Notes: generated by a model from the letters alone, not told the origin. A stretch of 64,000 nucleotides of DNA from Trueperaceae bacterium (GCA_023954415.1 JAMLIB010000001.1:452001-516000), one strand, 5' to 3'; counted from the first letter of the stretch, positions 1-10,657 are shown. Numbers and translations: made by a program.

Positions 1-886
1 CGAGCACGATGACCGTGAGCAGGAACGTTTGCGCCGACGTCATCTGAAGGCCGAACGCCTTGGCGAGAGGGTTGTTCGGGTCCCTGAGCAGCGACGCGAG
101 CACGATGAGCAAGAAGAGCCCCGGTATGGCCGCGAACACCTCGACGAGGCGCATGATGATGTCGTCGACGAGGCCGCCGTAGAAACCGGCGATCCCGCCA
201 AGGAGCAGGCCGAGGAAGAACGCCACCCAGACCGCGAGGATGCCGATGGTCAGGCTCACCTGACCGCCGTAGAGCACGCGCGAGAAGAGGTCCTTGCCAA
301 GGTTGTTCGTGCCCCAGAGGAACACCCTGGCCGGGTCGTCGACGCCGAACAGGTGCAGGTCGGACTTGAAGAGCCCGAGGATCTTGTACGACTGCGACGG
401 GCGGTGAACGAAGAACTTTATCGGGTAACGGACGTCCGTGTCCTCCTCGTACACGCGCTGGCGCGTGACGGGGTCACGGGTCTCGACCACGTCGTAGACG
501 AACGGTCGGGTGAGCCTGCCCGTGTCGGGGTCGGTCCAGTGGATCTGCGTGGGCGGCCTGAAGGCGGCGGACGGGCTGCGGCGGTACTCGTTGATGCCGT
601 AAGGGGCGAGGAAGCCGGCGAAGATCGCCGACAGGTACATGATCAGCAGGATCCAACCGCCGATCAGGGCGGCCTTGTGGCGACGGAACTGCTCCCAGAC
701 GATACGGCCCTGGGACTTGCCTTCCTGCGTGAGGATCGGGCCGGCGCCGCGCTCGAACTCTACCGAGTCGTTCGGCGCGGACCCGAGCGGAGCCTGTGGC
801 GTGGCGGTCGCCGGCCCGGTGAGGGGGGCATCGGCCGCGCTTTCGGTGCCGGGCGGCGTGTTAAGGAGGTCGTCTCTATCGGTCAC
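1..886 (-). CDS. Peptide/oligopeptide ABC transporter permease, DppC/OppC type (C-terminus beyond window)
   Basis: This is the second inner-membrane permease of a dipeptide/oligopeptide ABC importer. Reading the minus strand from a GTG at 886 gives an open frame to the window edge (295 codons). It starts with a long polar leader, then RIVWEQFRRHKAALIGGWIL, the usual N-terminal segment of DppC/OppC, followed by a transmembrane helix ending at FLAPYG. The signature FLWGTNNLGKDLFSRVLYG and the permease-core segments LGLLLGGIAGFYGG and EVFAAIPGLFLLIVLASLLRDP follow. The start lies 9 bp behind the stop of the DppB-like gene with AAGGAGG-like sequence nowhere obvious, so the exact start is moderately certain. 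A polar insert of about 70 residues lies between the first helix and the GTNNLGKD motif. The frame leaves the window before the EAA-loop end, so the 3' end is not seen. Substrate specificity cannot be read from the permease. Confidence 0.9.
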   Translation of the reverse strand, partial: MTDRDDLLNTPPGTESAADAPLTGPATATPQAPLGSAPNDSVEFERGAGPILTQEGKSQGRIVWEQFRRHKAALIGGWILLIMYLSAIFAGFLAPYGINEYRRSPSAAFRPPTQIHWTDPDTGRLTRPFVYDVVETRDPVTRQRVYEEDTDVRYPIKFFVHRPSQSYKILGLFKSDLHLFGVDDPARVFLWGTNNLGKDLFSRVLYGGQVSLTIGILAVWVAFFLGLLLGGIAGFYGGLVDDIIMRLVEVFAAIPGLFLLIVLASLLRDPNNPLAKAFGLQMTSAQTFLLTVIVL

Positions 887-895
887 GCTGCGGCC

Positions 896-1897
896 TCAGT
901 TGTACCTGATGCGCGGATCGACCGCGGCGAGAAGGAGGTCTGAGACCAGGTTGCCGACCATGAGGAGCAGGGTGGTGATCACGAGTAGGCCGAGGACGAC
1001 GTAGATGTCCTGCGACTGCAGTGCCGTAAGGAACGTGGGGGTGATGCCCGGCCACGACATGACGACCTCGACGAGCCCGGCGCCGCCGACGAGGCTCGGC
1101 AGCAGGTTGCCGATGCCGGCGACGAACGGGATGATGGCCGGCCGCAGGGCGTGCTTGTAGGTCACCTTCCCGTGACCGACGCCCTTAGCGCGCGCCGTCC
1201 TGATGAAGTCGGACCCGAGGTACTCGATCATCTGTGCCCTGAGCACGCGCGTGAAGCCTGCCATGCCCGACGTGGCGACCACGAGCGACGGGATGAACAT
1301 GTGCCACATGACGTCCCAGAACTGCCCCCACGCGTTAAAGCTCAGGTAGTTGCTGCTCGTCATGCCGGCGACGGGGAAGATCAGCTGGTTGAAGCCGAAC
1401 CACTCCTTGGTCAGCGTCCTCACCAGGAACAGGGTGAGGATTATCACCTGGGCAAGGAAGAAGTTGGGCGTGGCGAGACCGAGGTACGAGATCAGGCTCA
1501 CCGCCTGATCGCCGAACGAGTACTGTCTCACCGCCGAGTAGACGCCCGCCGGGATGGATACGAGCCAGAGCAAGATGATGGAGAGGATGGCGAGGTACAT
1601 GCTGTTGCGCATGGGCCGCGCGATACGCTGCCAGACGGGCTGGTTGGAGACGAAGGACTGGCCGAGGTTGCCCATCATCAGGTTCTTCATCCAGTTCACG
1701 TACTGGACGTAGACGGGTTTGTCCAACCCGAACTCCGCACGCATGCGCTGGATGGTCTCGGGCCTGACGTTCGGCTCGAGCTCCTTGGCCTTGAAGAAGT
1801 CTCCCGGCACGAGCTGGCTGATGAGGAACATCAGCATCGTCGCGCCGATGAACGTCGGGAGCAGCTGGAACAGGCGTTTGACGATATAGACGAACAT
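896..1897 (-). CDS. Peptide/oligopeptide ABC transporter permease, DppB/OppB type
   Basis: First inner-membrane permease of the same importer, 333 residues from ATG 1897, a normal length for DppB. The N-terminus MFVYIVKRLFQLLPTFIGAT is the typical first helix; NLGQSFVSNQPVW, the periplasmic-side motif GSDFIRTARAKGVG (the EAA loop that contacts the ATPase) and HALRPAIIPFVAGIGNLLPSL are all family hallmarks. It is 150 bp downstream of the binding-protein gene and 9 bp upstream of the DppC-like gene, so the order is binding protein, DppB, DppC on one transcript. Its G-rich ribosome site (about 1906-1911) abuts a long hairpin at 1909-1943 that may limit translation relative to the binding protein. 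The ATPase subunits are not in the window and may lie beyond base 1 or elsewhere. Confidence 0.93.
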   Translation of the reverse strand: MFVYIVKRLFQLLPTFIGATMLMFLISQLVPGDFFKAKELEPNVRPETIQRMRAEFGLDKPVYVQYVNWMKNLMMGNLGQSFVSNQPVWQRIARPMRNSMYLAILSIILLWLVSIPAGVYSAVRQYSFGDQAVSLISYLGLATPNFFLAQVIILTLFLVRTLTKEWFGFNQLIFPVAGMTSSNYLSFNAWGQFWDVMWHMFIPSLVVATSGMAGFTRVLRAQMIEYLGSDFIRTARAKGVGHGKVTYKHALRPAIIPFVAGIGNLLPSLVGGAGLVEVVMSWPGITPTFLTALQSQDIYVVLGLLVITTLLLMVGNLVSDLLLAAVDPRIRYN

Positions 1898-1908
1898 CGG
1901 TCATGCCC

Positions 1909-1943
1909 CCCGGCCGACGCCGGCCGGGCCGGCGTCGGCCGGG
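1909..1943 (-). promoter_or_regulatory. Perfect 17-bp inverted repeat between binding-protein and permease genes
   Basis: Bases 1909-1925 and 1927-1943 are perfectly complementary around one central base, giving a very GC-rich hairpin in either transcript. It touches the G-run that would be the ribosome site of the DppB gene. Such intercistronic hairpins commonly protect the upstream mRNA from 3' exonucleases and reduce downstream expression; that role here is inference. Confidence 0.6.
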
Positions 1944-1993
1944 CGCGCCTCGGCGACGTTGACGTCGAGCATAAGTCTCAAGATAGGTCGTTA

Positions 1994-2028
1994 CTGGGAG
2001 TGAGCGGCGTGTAGCCGCCCACTCCCAG
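1994..2028 (-). terminator. Hairpin just after the binding-protein stop; partial terminator or mRNA stabiliser
   Basis: The arms CTGGGAGTG.GCGGC and GCCGC.CACTCCCAG pair across a short loop, starting 20 bases beyond the stop codon at 2048. No U-run follows on the minus strand, so it is more likely an attenuating or stabilising hairpin than a strong intrinsic terminator. Confidence 0.55.
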
Positions 2029-2047
2029 AGAGGTCTCTAGCTCCGGA

Positions 2048-3802
2048 TTACCGGGCCATGAAGACGAGCGGAAGCTCGTACGCGCCGAGGAGGGGGTTGA
2101 TCTGGCCCTCGTTGTGGTAGCCGCGGAGGGCGGAGGACCAGCTGTAGTGCGCCATCGGGCTGACGGCGTACAGGTAGGGCGCGAGATCGGCCTCGACAGC
2201 CTGGATCTCGTAGCCGATGTCGCGAGCGGCTTCCGTGTCGAGCGTCTCGCGGCCGACGTTGAAGAGCTGGCCCATGAGGGTCTCTTGCGCCGTGAGGCAT
2301 TCGCCGCTCGTGTTGTAGCTGTGGAGGTTCGTACCGCAAGGCACGACGTTCACCCCGAACGGCCAGTCGCGCGAACCGCCGGTGAGACCGATGAGGATGG
2401 CGTCGAACGGACGGTCCTCGCCCTCGGAGAGGAGTTGGTCGACGAGGAGGTTGAAGTCGATGGCCTGCACCTGGACGTCCACGCCGATCTCGCGGGCGGA
2501 GTCGGCGAAGATGGCCGCGATCTGCTCGCGCGCCGTGTTGCCGGCGTTCGTGGCCAGGATGAAGGAGGCCGTCTTGCCTTCGGCGTTCACGAGGATGCCG
2601 TCGGCGTTCTTGCTGTCGAAGCCGATGGAGGCCATGAGCTCGGCGGCCTTCTCGGGGTCGTACGGGTACTTCTCGGCGTCGTGGTTCACCCAGTAGTCGT
2701 TGATCGGGTAGACGTTCGTGTACATCGGGATGCCGGCGCCGTTGTAGACGAGGTCGATGATCGCGTCGCGGTCCATGACGTACGCCATGGCGCGGCGGAA
2801 GTTCGCGTTGCGGAAGAGGGCTTCCTTGTCGGGGTCGGAGGCCTTGTTCCAGTTCCAGACGATGAACTGGCTGCTCGCGACCGGGCTGACCGACTCCATG
2901 ACGCTGACGTCGATGTCGCCGTTGTTGACGGCGTTGTTGATGACGCCGATGTCGTCGAGGTTACGCGGGTTGAACTGGTCGATGTCGCCCGCCAGGTAGA
3001 GGTTCAGGGCGGAATCGAGGTCACCGGCGATGGTCATGCTGTAGGTGTCGAGGTACGGGAGCGCGTTGCCCGCGGAGTCGACGTTCCACTCGCCGAAGTA
3101 CGGGTTGCGCTGGAGGATGATGCGCTCGCCCGGCTGGAACGTGGCGGGGACGAAGGCGTTCGACCAGACGGTGGTCGAGACGTCGACGTCGGTGCCCCAG
3201 AGGGCCTTGACGGCCTCGGCGCCGCCGGAGCGGTACGCCTCGCCGAAGATCGCGTCCGGCACGGGGGCGACCGCCACGACGGGGAAGGCGAGACGGTCGG
3301 GGCGCGGGAAGTGGAAGCGCAGGCCGTTGTCGCCGACGCGCTCCACCGTGATCTGGTCGTCGCCCATGAACCAGCTGTCGTAGCCGTTGGAGCCGACGTC
3401 AGGGTCGGTCTCGAGGACGTAGCGGATGTAGTAATCCTGGGCCGTGATGGGGCTGCCGTCCGACCACTTCATGCCGTCGCGCACGGTGACGTCGACGGTC
3501 ATGCCGTCCTCGCTCGCCGTGAAGGAGGAGGCGCCGTAGGGGAGCCACTCGTCGGAGTCGGGGCCGCGCGTTATGAGCACGGCCGCGCCGTTCGTGAAGA
3601 GGTAGTCCGACAGGGCCTGGGACTCGGCCGAGGTGACGGGGTTGAACGTGCGCGGGTCGCCGATGAGGCTGATGCGCAGTTCGCCGCCGCGGACGGCTTC
3701 GCCCGGGGTGGCGTTGGACCAGGCATCCGGCCAGACGAACGGCTGGGCGAACGCTGAGGCAGCGAGCGCCATGAGGCTGATGAGGGTGAGCAGTCTCTTC
3801 AT
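2048..3802 (-). CDS. Extracellular peptide-binding protein (SBP family 5, DppA/OppA-like)
   Basis: Periplasmic solute-binding protein that delivers substrate to the permeases downstream. The start chosen is ATG 3802, because GAGGAG lies 6-9 bases upstream and because MKRLLTLISLMALAASAFAQ is a clean Sec signal peptide; an upstream extension of the frame has no such features. The mature protein (about 565 residues) shows SBP_bac_5 signatures: EAVRGGELRISLIGDPRTFNP near the N-terminus, VTVRDGMKWSDGSPITAQDY, and the later LFRNANFRRAMAYVMDRDAI and YDPEKAAELMASIGFDS segments. The Asn/Asp-rich central part and length of 584 residues fit oligopeptide or peptide-like ligands; the actual ligand could also be a glycoside or nickel-like compound, since this family is broad. 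A sigma-70-like promoter lies at 3870-3897. Confidence 0.93.
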   Translation of the reverse strand: MKRLLTLISLMALAASAFAQPFVWPDAWSNATPGEAVRGGELRISLIGDPRTFNPVTSAESQALSDYLFTNGAAVLITRGPDSDEWLPYGASSFTASEDGMTVDVTVRDGMKWSDGSPITAQDYYIRYVLETDPDVGSNGYDSWFMGDDQITVERVGDNGLRFHFPRPDRLAFPVVAVAPVPDAIFGEAYRSGGAEAVKALWGTDVDVSTTVWSNAFVPATFQPGERIILQRNPYFGEWNVDSAGNALPYLDTYSMTIAGDLDSALNLYLAGDIDQFNPRNLDDIGVINNAVNNGDIDVSVMESVSPVASSQFIVWNWNKASDPDKEALFRNANFRRAMAYVMDRDAIIDLVYNGAGIPMYTNVYPINDYWVNHDAEKYPYDPEKAAELMASIGFDSKNADGILVNAEGKTASFILATNAGNTAREQIAAIFADSAREIGVDVQVQAIDFNLLVDQLLSEGEDRPFDAILIGLTGGSRDWPFGVNVVPCGTNLHSYNTSGECLTAQETLMGQLFNVGRETLDTEAARDIGYEIQAVEADLAPYLYAVSPMAHYSWSSALRGYHNEGQINPLLGAYELPLVFMAR

Positions 3803-3869
3803 TTCTCCTCCACTTGACGAGGTCGGCGTGGGCGCTGACCAAAGGCTATGACCGGCGCCTTCACGCTTG

Positions 3870-3897
3870 AGTTTACGACGGCCTACGGTAACCTCAA
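3870..3897 (-). promoter_or_regulatory. Sigma-70-type promoter for the peptide transporter operon
   Basis: On the minus strand TTGAGG (3892-3897) and TAAACT (3870-3875) are separated by 16 bases. Transcription would begin near 3863, about 60 bases before ATG 3802. Confidence 0.55.
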
Positions 3898-3917
3898 AAC
3901 GACAGTCCTGCAAGGAG

Positions 3918-3938
3918 GTGAGGCTACGGTCGCCTCAC
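3918..3938 (-). terminator. Hairpin downstream of secG
   Basis: GTGAGGC (3918-3924) and GCCTCAC (3932-3938) pair across a 7-base loop, 34 bases after the secG stop. A short stem with no clear U-run, so a weak terminator call. Confidence 0.4.
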
Positions 3939-3971
3939 GGTTCCTTGAGGAAACGTTCCATGAAGTCGGGT

Positions 3972-4202
3972 TCAGCGCGGGATCAGGCCCAGCAGGAGCG
4001 CCATGAAGCCCCACGCCACCGCCAGGTAGATGGTCGTACGGTGCAGCCCGCCGGCCGTGCCGCCGAGGCTCGCGCCGAAGTCGCCGCCCCCGCCGCCGCC
4101 CAGGGCGTCGCCCAGGCCGGACTGCTTCGGCTCCTGCATGAGCACCGCCGCGGTGAGCACCACCGAGACGACGCAGAAGATGATGAACGCGATCCAGAAC
4201 AC
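3972..4202 (-). CDS. secG: Protein-export membrane protein SecG
   Basis: Small subunit of the SecYEG translocon in the cytoplasmic membrane. The 76-residue product from GTG 4202 has the two hydrophobic helices expected of SecG (FWIAFIIFCVVSVVLTAAVL near the start and TIYLAVAWGFMALLLGLI at the end). Between them is the characteristic LMQEPKQSGLG motif and a Gly-rich loop, GGGGGGDFGASLGGTAGGL. GGAGG sits 8 bases upstream of the GTG. The same frame stays open far upstream, antisense to purQ, but that extension is not SecG-like and is rejected. A tRNA-Leu gene lies 65 bp upstream on the same strand, and a strong hairpin lies just before the ribosome site. Confidence 0.93.
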   Translation of the reverse strand: MFWIAFIIFCVVSVVLTAAVLMQEPKQSGLGDALGGGGGGDFGASLGGTAGGLHRTTIYLAVAWGFMALLLGLIPR

Positions 4203-4219
4203 CTTGTATGCCTCCAGTC

Positions 4220-4240
4220 GCCGACCGCGGCGCGGTCGGC
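4220..4240 (-). promoter_or_regulatory. Hairpin in the secG leader
   Basis: A 9-bp perfect inverted repeat (GCCGACCGC...GCGGTCGGC, 3-base loop) lies between tRNA-Leu and secG, ending about 6 bases before the secG ribosome site. It may separate the tRNA from the mRNA during processing or act as a leaky terminator. Confidence 0.45.
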
Positions 4241-4267
4241 TGGCCGTTACCCTCTTCGAGAGACGTT

Positions 4268-4351
4268 TGGTGCCGAGAGCGGGACTCGAACCCGCACGGG
4301 TCGCCCCGGTTGATTTTGAGTCAACTGCGTCTACCGTTCCGCCATCTCGGC
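4268..4351 (-). tRNA. tRNA-Leu (anticodon CAA)
   Basis: On the minus strand the gene begins GCCGAGATGGCGGAA and ends with an encoded CCA. The acceptor arms GCCGAGA/TCTCGGC pair, the anticodon stem-loop is GTTGA-CTCAAAA-TCAAC (anticodon CAA), and the long variable arm and GGTTCGAGTC T-arm are typical of class II tRNA-Leu. It reads codon UUG. Confidence 0.97.
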
Positions 4352-4443
4352 GCCTCGCTCGCTGCGACGTTGCCATAGCGCGCGGACGGTTGAGGATACT
4401 ACCAATCCGGCGCCGGGCGGGGCAAGTCGCGGGCCTGCCCGCA

Positions 4444-4452
4444 TGGTAGCTT
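4444..4452 (+). promoter_or_regulatory. Extended -10 promoter of the purQLF operon
   Basis: TG-G-TAGCTT is an extended -10 element ending 11 bases before ATG 4464. No convincing -35 is visible. The transcript would have a leader of only a few bases. Confidence 0.45.
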
Positions 4453-4463
4453 ACTGACTTGAG

Positions 4464-5165
4464 ATGCGCGTGGCCATCGTGACCTTCCCCGGCAGTAACT
4501 GCGATGCGGACGCGGTCCACGCCTTCGGGGCCGTCCTCGGAGCCGAGGTGTGGACGACCTGGCATACGAGCGACGACCTGTCGCGCTCCGGCCGGGCTCC
4601 CGACGCCGTCGTCATCCCCGGCGGCTTCAGCTACGGCGACTACCTCCGGTGCGGCGCCCTCGCAGCTCACAGCCCCGTCATGGGCGCGGTCCACGCGTTC
4701 GCGGACGGGGGCGGACCGGTCATCGGCATCTGCAACGGCTTCCAGGTCTTGACCGAGGCGCGCCTGCTCCCAGGCCAACTCGTAAGGAACGCGGAGCTGG
4801 AGTTCCGGTGCCAGGACGTGCACCTGCGCGTCGAGCGCGCCGACCTGCCGTTCACGCGCCTGGCGCGCGTCGGTCAGGTGCTGCGGCTGCCGATCGCGCA
4901 TGCGGAGGGCCGCTACCATGCCGACGCCGAGACCTTGACCCGCCTCGACGGCGACGGACGCGTAGTCTTCAGGTACGTGGACGCCGCGGGTGAACGGACG
5001 GCGGCGGCCAACGTCAACGGCAGCGTCGACGCCATCGCGGGCGTCGTGAACGAGCGCGGCAACGTCCTCGGCATGATGCCGCACCCCGAGCGCGCCGTCG
5101 AAGCGCTGCTCGGAGACGGCCTGCGGGACGGTCTCGTCGTCCTCGGCTCCATCCTCGGCGCCTGA
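4464..5165 (+). CDS. purQ: Phosphoribosylformylglycinamidine synthase, glutaminase subunit PurQ
   Basis: Class I glutamine amidotransferase that feeds ammonia to PurL in step 4 of purine synthesis (FGAR to FGAM). The product is 233 residues. It begins MRVAIVTFPGSNCDADAV, the standard PurQ start, has the oxyanion-strand PGGFSYGDYLRCGA, the nucleophile Cys in GICNGFQVL, and the catalytic His/Glu in MMPHPERAVE near the C-terminus. Small PurL enzymes work as a PurL-PurQ-PurS complex; no purS is seen in the 110 bp upstream, which hold only the promoter, so purS must be elsewhere. purL follows after 76 bp, and the operon continues to purF. Confidence 0.97.
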   Translation: MRVAIVTFPGSNCDADAVHAFGAVLGAEVWTTWHTSDDLSRSGRAPDAVVIPGGFSYGDYLRCGALAAHSPVMGAVHAFADGGGPVIGICNGFQVLTEARLLPGQLVRNAELEFRCQDVHLRVERADLPFTRLARVGQVLRLPIAHAEGRYHADAETLTRLDGDGRVVFRYVDAAGERTAAANVNGSVDAIAGVVNERGNVLGMMPHPERAVEALLGDGLRDGLVVLGSILGA

Positions 5166-5241
5166 TGACTGCGCCGTGCCGCCTCGCCAACAGCCAACTC
5201 CGACCAGAGCAGACGAGACCCGAGCGGGAGTGACCCGAACC

Positions 5242-7475
<2,234 letters not shown>

Positions 7476-7479
<4 letters not shown>

Positions 7480-8915
7480 TCGAGCTGCCGAAGGCCCTCC
7501 TGCCGGACAAGCCGCGCGAGGAGTGCGGCGTGTTCGGAGTCTGGTTGCCGGAACCGGCCGATGTCGCCGGCATCTGCCATCTGGGCATCTTCGCCTTGCA
7601 GCACCGGGGCCAGGAGTCGTGCGGGATCTGCGTGGCCGGTCCCGACCAGGTGCGCCTCGAGAAGGACATGGGCCTGGTCGCGGAAGTGTTCACCGAGGAG
7701 CGCCTCGAGAAGCTGCGCTTCCCTGGCGCCAAGCAGGGGGTGGCGCACACACGCTACTCGGTGACGGGCTCGAGCTTGCGCTACAACGCGCAACCGCTCA
7801 CCGCCCGGTCGAACAAGGGCTACCTGGCGCTCGTGCACAACGGGAACTTCACGAACGCCCGCGAGATCCGCGACGCCCTGCTAGCCCAGGGCGTCGTGTT
7901 CCAGACGAGCAACGACAGCGAGGTGATGCTGAACCTCATCGCCCGCTACAGCGACCTGGGCCTGGCGGACGCCACGGCGCGGGCGATGAGCGAGCTCGAA
8001 GGCGGCTTCGCCGTCGTCCTCATGGACCAGCGGCGCGTGATCGGCCTGCGCGACGCGCACGGGGTGCGCCCCTTGGTGCTCGGTCGCCTGGACGGCGGCT
8101 ACGTGTTCGCCTCCGAGCCGGCCGCGCTGGCCCTGGTGGGCGCCGAGTACATGAGGGACGTCGCCCCCGGCGAGCTCGTCGTCGTGGACGAGACCGGCAT
8201 GACGTCGCGGCAGGTCCTGCACGGCGTGAGCACGCCCTGCGCCTTCGAGTGGATCTACTTCGCACGCGGTGACGCCACCCTCGAGGGCGTCGACGTGCAC
8301 GCGGCCCGGGTGCGCATGGGCGTCGAGCTCGCTCGCGAGGCGCCGGTCGAGGCGGACGTGGTGGTGGGCGTGCCCGAGTCCGGCCTCGCGGCCGCCGTCG
8401 GGTACGCGCGCGGGAGCGGCGTGCCTTACGACATCGGGCTCTACAAGTCGCCCTACGCGGGGCGCACGTTCATCAACCCTACTCAGACGTTGCGCGACCT
8501 CAAGGTGAGGCTCAAGCTGCGCCCGACGGCGGCCGTGCGCGGGAAGCGTGTCGTGCTCGTCGACGACTCCATCGTGCGTGGCACCACGTCCGGCCGCATC
8601 GTGCAGCTCCTGCGCGAGGCGGGCGCGACGGAAGTGCACTTCCGCGTCTCGAGCCCGCCGATCCGCTACCCGTGTTACTACGGCATCGACACGGCCGCGC
8701 GCAAGGAGCTGGTGGCCGCGACCACGAGCATCGAGGGGATACGGCGGCGCATCGGTGCCGACACGCTCCACTTCCTCACCATGGACGGCCTCGTGACGGC
8801 CCTGGGCCTGCCCGGCGTCTGCCTGGCGTGCTTCGACGGACGCTACCCGGCTGGGCGTCCGAGCGACCTGGCGGAGTCGGAGGGGCTGGAGCCGGCCGGT
8901 TGGGGAGCTCGGTAG
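7476..8915 (+). CDS. purF: Amidophosphoribosyltransferase PurF
   Basis: Catalyses the first committed step of purine synthesis, PRPP plus glutamine to phosphoribosylamine. The start is ATG 7476, overlapping the purL stop by the ATGA tetranucleotide. The product (479 residues) is a class II, Ntn-type amidotransferase: a 16-residue propeptide ends at EE and would be removed to expose Cys17 in ECGVFGVW. The glutaminase half shows HRGQESCGI, HTRYSVTGS and NSDSEVML-like (SNDSEVML) motifs. The C-terminal half has the PRPP-binding loop RVVLVDDSIVRGTTS. Purine repression cannot be judged from the promoter. A repeat-rich gap follows, and the next gene converges. Confidence 0.97.
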
Positions 8916-8940
8916 GCGGACGGCTCCTGGCGGGACCGCC

Positions 8941-9022
8941 CTTGGCGCGCCCGGCTGTGCGCGCCTCACGCCAATGCCTTGTGGCAGATAGATAGCCGGA
9001 CCTTGACGCGCCCGGCTGTGCG
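8941..9022. repeat. Two 21-bp direct repeats (one mismatch) with a hairpin, between convergent purF and tagA-like genes
   Basis: Bases 8941-8961 and 9002-9022 match at 20 of 21 positions, 61 bp apart. The first copy overlaps a hairpin with arms GGCGCGC (8944-8950) and GCGCGCC (8959-8965), a plausible bidirectional terminator for the converging genes. The rest of 8916-9074 shows nothing else. Confidence 0.55.
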
Positions 9023-9074
9023 GTACAGGCGCCTCGCGTCTCGCGCGTCCCGGCGACGCCCTAGACCCGCGCGC

Positions 9075-9902
9075 CTAGCTCGACCTTGAACCCCCCTTTG
9101 CGCCAGGGCGCCCCTCGCGCAGCACCAGCCACAGGAACTTCGCCAGCCGTGGCACGCGCTTCCAGCGCCGCCGGTCGAGCGTCACCCGGAAGAGCCACTC
9201 GACGCCCAAGCGCGTCGTCCACGCCGGCATGCGTTTGACCTCGCCGGCCAGCACGTCGAGCGTGCCGCCGACCCCGATGAGGACCTTCGCGCCGAGCTCG
9301 TGTGCATGCCGGCTGAGGAACAGCTCCTGGCCCTCGCCGAGCCCGGCCAGGAGGAGGTCGGCGTTCGCGGCCCTGACGGCGGCGCAGACGGCGCCCGCCT
9401 CGGCGACGCGGTCGAAGTAGCCGTGGTGGTGGCCGACGACCGTCACGCCGAAGCGGCGCGACGCCTCCTCGGCCGCCCGCTGCGCCACCCCCGGCTTGGC
9501 GCCGAGGAAGTACACGCGCAGCCTCGGTCCGGCCTCACGGAAGAGCTCGGTCACGAGGTCGACGCCGGGCACCCGCCCGGGCAGCACGCGACCGGCGCGC
9601 CGCGCCGCCAGGGCGACCCCGACGCCGTCTGCCACGCTCAGGTCGGCGCTCCTGAGCGCGGCGGCGAGCTCAGGGTCGGCCAGCCCCTGCACGACTATCT
9701 CGGGGTTGAGGGTCACGACCAGGCGGGGGGCTCCGGCCGCCAGCGCGGCGCCCGACACCCAGCGCACCGCGTCCTGCAGGTCGACGACGTCGACGGGGAA
9801 GCCCAGGACGAAGACCCGCTCCGGAGCGACGGTCGGCCGGGCTCCAGCCCCGGCGACCGTGCCGGCCACCGCGTTCGCGAGCCGGTCCGGGGCCGCTCCC
9901 AT
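9075..9902 (-). CDS. WecG/TagA/CpsF-family glycosyltransferase
   Basis: Family GT26 enzymes add N-acetylmannosamine(uronic acid) or related sugars to lipid-linked intermediates in teichoic acid, ECA or capsule synthesis. The product (275 residues from ATG 9902) shows VFVLGFPVDVVDLQDAVRWV, the N-terminal Asn motif VVTLNPEIVVQ, the core SADLSVADGVGVALAARRAG and PGVDLVTELF, GLGEGQELFL, and the C-terminal GGTLDVLAGEVKRMPAW with LGVEWLFRV, all canonical. Alternative starts are a GTG at 9926 and a TTG at 9941 that overlaps the stop of the upstream ComB-like gene and has a GAGG 5 bases before it, so coupling is possible. The substrate in this organism is unknown; the gene may serve an exopolysaccharide or cell-wall glycan. 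Confidence 0.88.
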   Translation of the reverse strand: MGAAPDRLANAVAGTVAGAGARPTVAPERVFVLGFPVDVVDLQDAVRWVSGAALAAGAPRLVVTLNPEIVVQGLADPELAAALRSADLSVADGVGVALAARRAGRVLPGRVPGVDLVTELFREAGPRLRVYFLGAKPGVAQRAAEEASRRFGVTVVGHHHGYFDRVAEAGAVCAAVRAANADLLLAGLGEGQELFLSRHAHELGAKVLIGVGGTLDVLAGEVKRMPAWTTRLGVEWLFRVTLDRRRWKRVPRLAKFLWLVLREGRPGAKGGSRSS

Positions 9903-9937
9903 GGCCGGATCGTCGGGCGCCCCCACGCCCCTTTCGC

Positions 9938-10657
9938 TCAAGCGGCCTCGAAGCGGAAGAGCGGCCCGTGCTCGCCCGGCGCCACCGAGCGCAGCTCCGG
10001 CACGCGCTCGCTCGCGGACACGCGCGCCGCGTAGCCGATGTCCTGCTCGAGGCCGATGGAGCGCAGGTAGAGCCCGGCGAGCGAGCGCCACAGCACGTCG
10101 ACCGGCTCCGGGAAAGCGCGCAGGAGCGCCGTCGCGAAGCGCGTAGCGCCCCTCACCCGCGCCCCCTCGACCTGCCGCCTCACGAGGCCGGCGATGAGGG
10201 CGGCGGCGAGGGTGTCGTCGAGGTCGGGCTCGCCGGCGAAACCCGAGCAGACGAGGTCGATGCGCTCGGTGGCGACCTCCGCCGCGCGCCTGGCGACCGC
10301 CTCGGCGTTGTAGAGCGAGCCGAGCAGCACGTGACGCGCCCCGCCGAGCTGGTCGAGCCAACGGGGAGCGTTCTCCGAGACCATGATCACGTCGAGGCCC
10401 GCGACGGAGGCGTGGACGAGGTTGGCCGGCGAGTTGCCGTGGTTGAAGCCCTCGGGGGGCACGCCCTGGCGTTCGCCGACCAGCACCCGCCCGCTGCCGG
10501 CCTCCGCGCGCGCCCTGCGCATCGAGGGCGTGAGCGAGAGGCTGGAGGCGCCCTGGTCGAAGAGCATCGGCGCGACCGTGCAGGTCCTTAGCACGTCTAT
10601 GAGGACGACGACGTCTGAGTATGGTCCGCTAGGAACGATATCCGTATTGATCAACAT
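9938..10657 (-). CDS. 2-phosphosulfolactate phosphatase-like protein (ComB family)
   Basis: Members of this family (COG2045) include archaeal ComB, which dephosphorylates 2-phosphosulfolactate in coenzyme M synthesis; in bacteria the role is often unclear. The 239-residue product from ATG 10657 has the family strands SDVVVLIDVLRTCTVAPML, the phosphate-site segments LVGERQGVPPEGFNHGNSPA and LLGSLYNAEAVARRAAE, and DLVCSGFAGEPDLDDTLAAA. The frame extends far upstream through non-homologous sequence, so the ATG preceding LINTDIVPSGPYSD is preferred although its ribosome site is weak. It is followed immediately by the TagA-like gene. Since coenzyme M is not expected in this organism, the true substrate is probably another phosphoester. 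Confidence 0.8.
   Translation of the reverse strand: MLINTDIVPSGPYSDVVVLIDVLRTCTVAPMLFDQGASSLSLTPSMRRARAEAGSGRVLVGERQGVPPEGFNHGNSPANLVHASVAGLDVIMVSENAPRWLDQLGGARHVLLGSLYNAEAVARRAAEVATERIDLVCSGFAGEPDLDDTLAAALIAGLVRRQVEGARVRGATRFATALLRAFPEPVDVLWRSLAGLYLRSIGLEQDIGYAARVSASERVPELRSVAPGEHGPLFRFEAA

Noticed and set aside
2114-3757. A 547-codon plus-strand frame opposite the peptide-binding protein
   Set aside because: Valine/aspartate/arginine repeats without any motif; the minus strand carries a signal peptide and family motifs.
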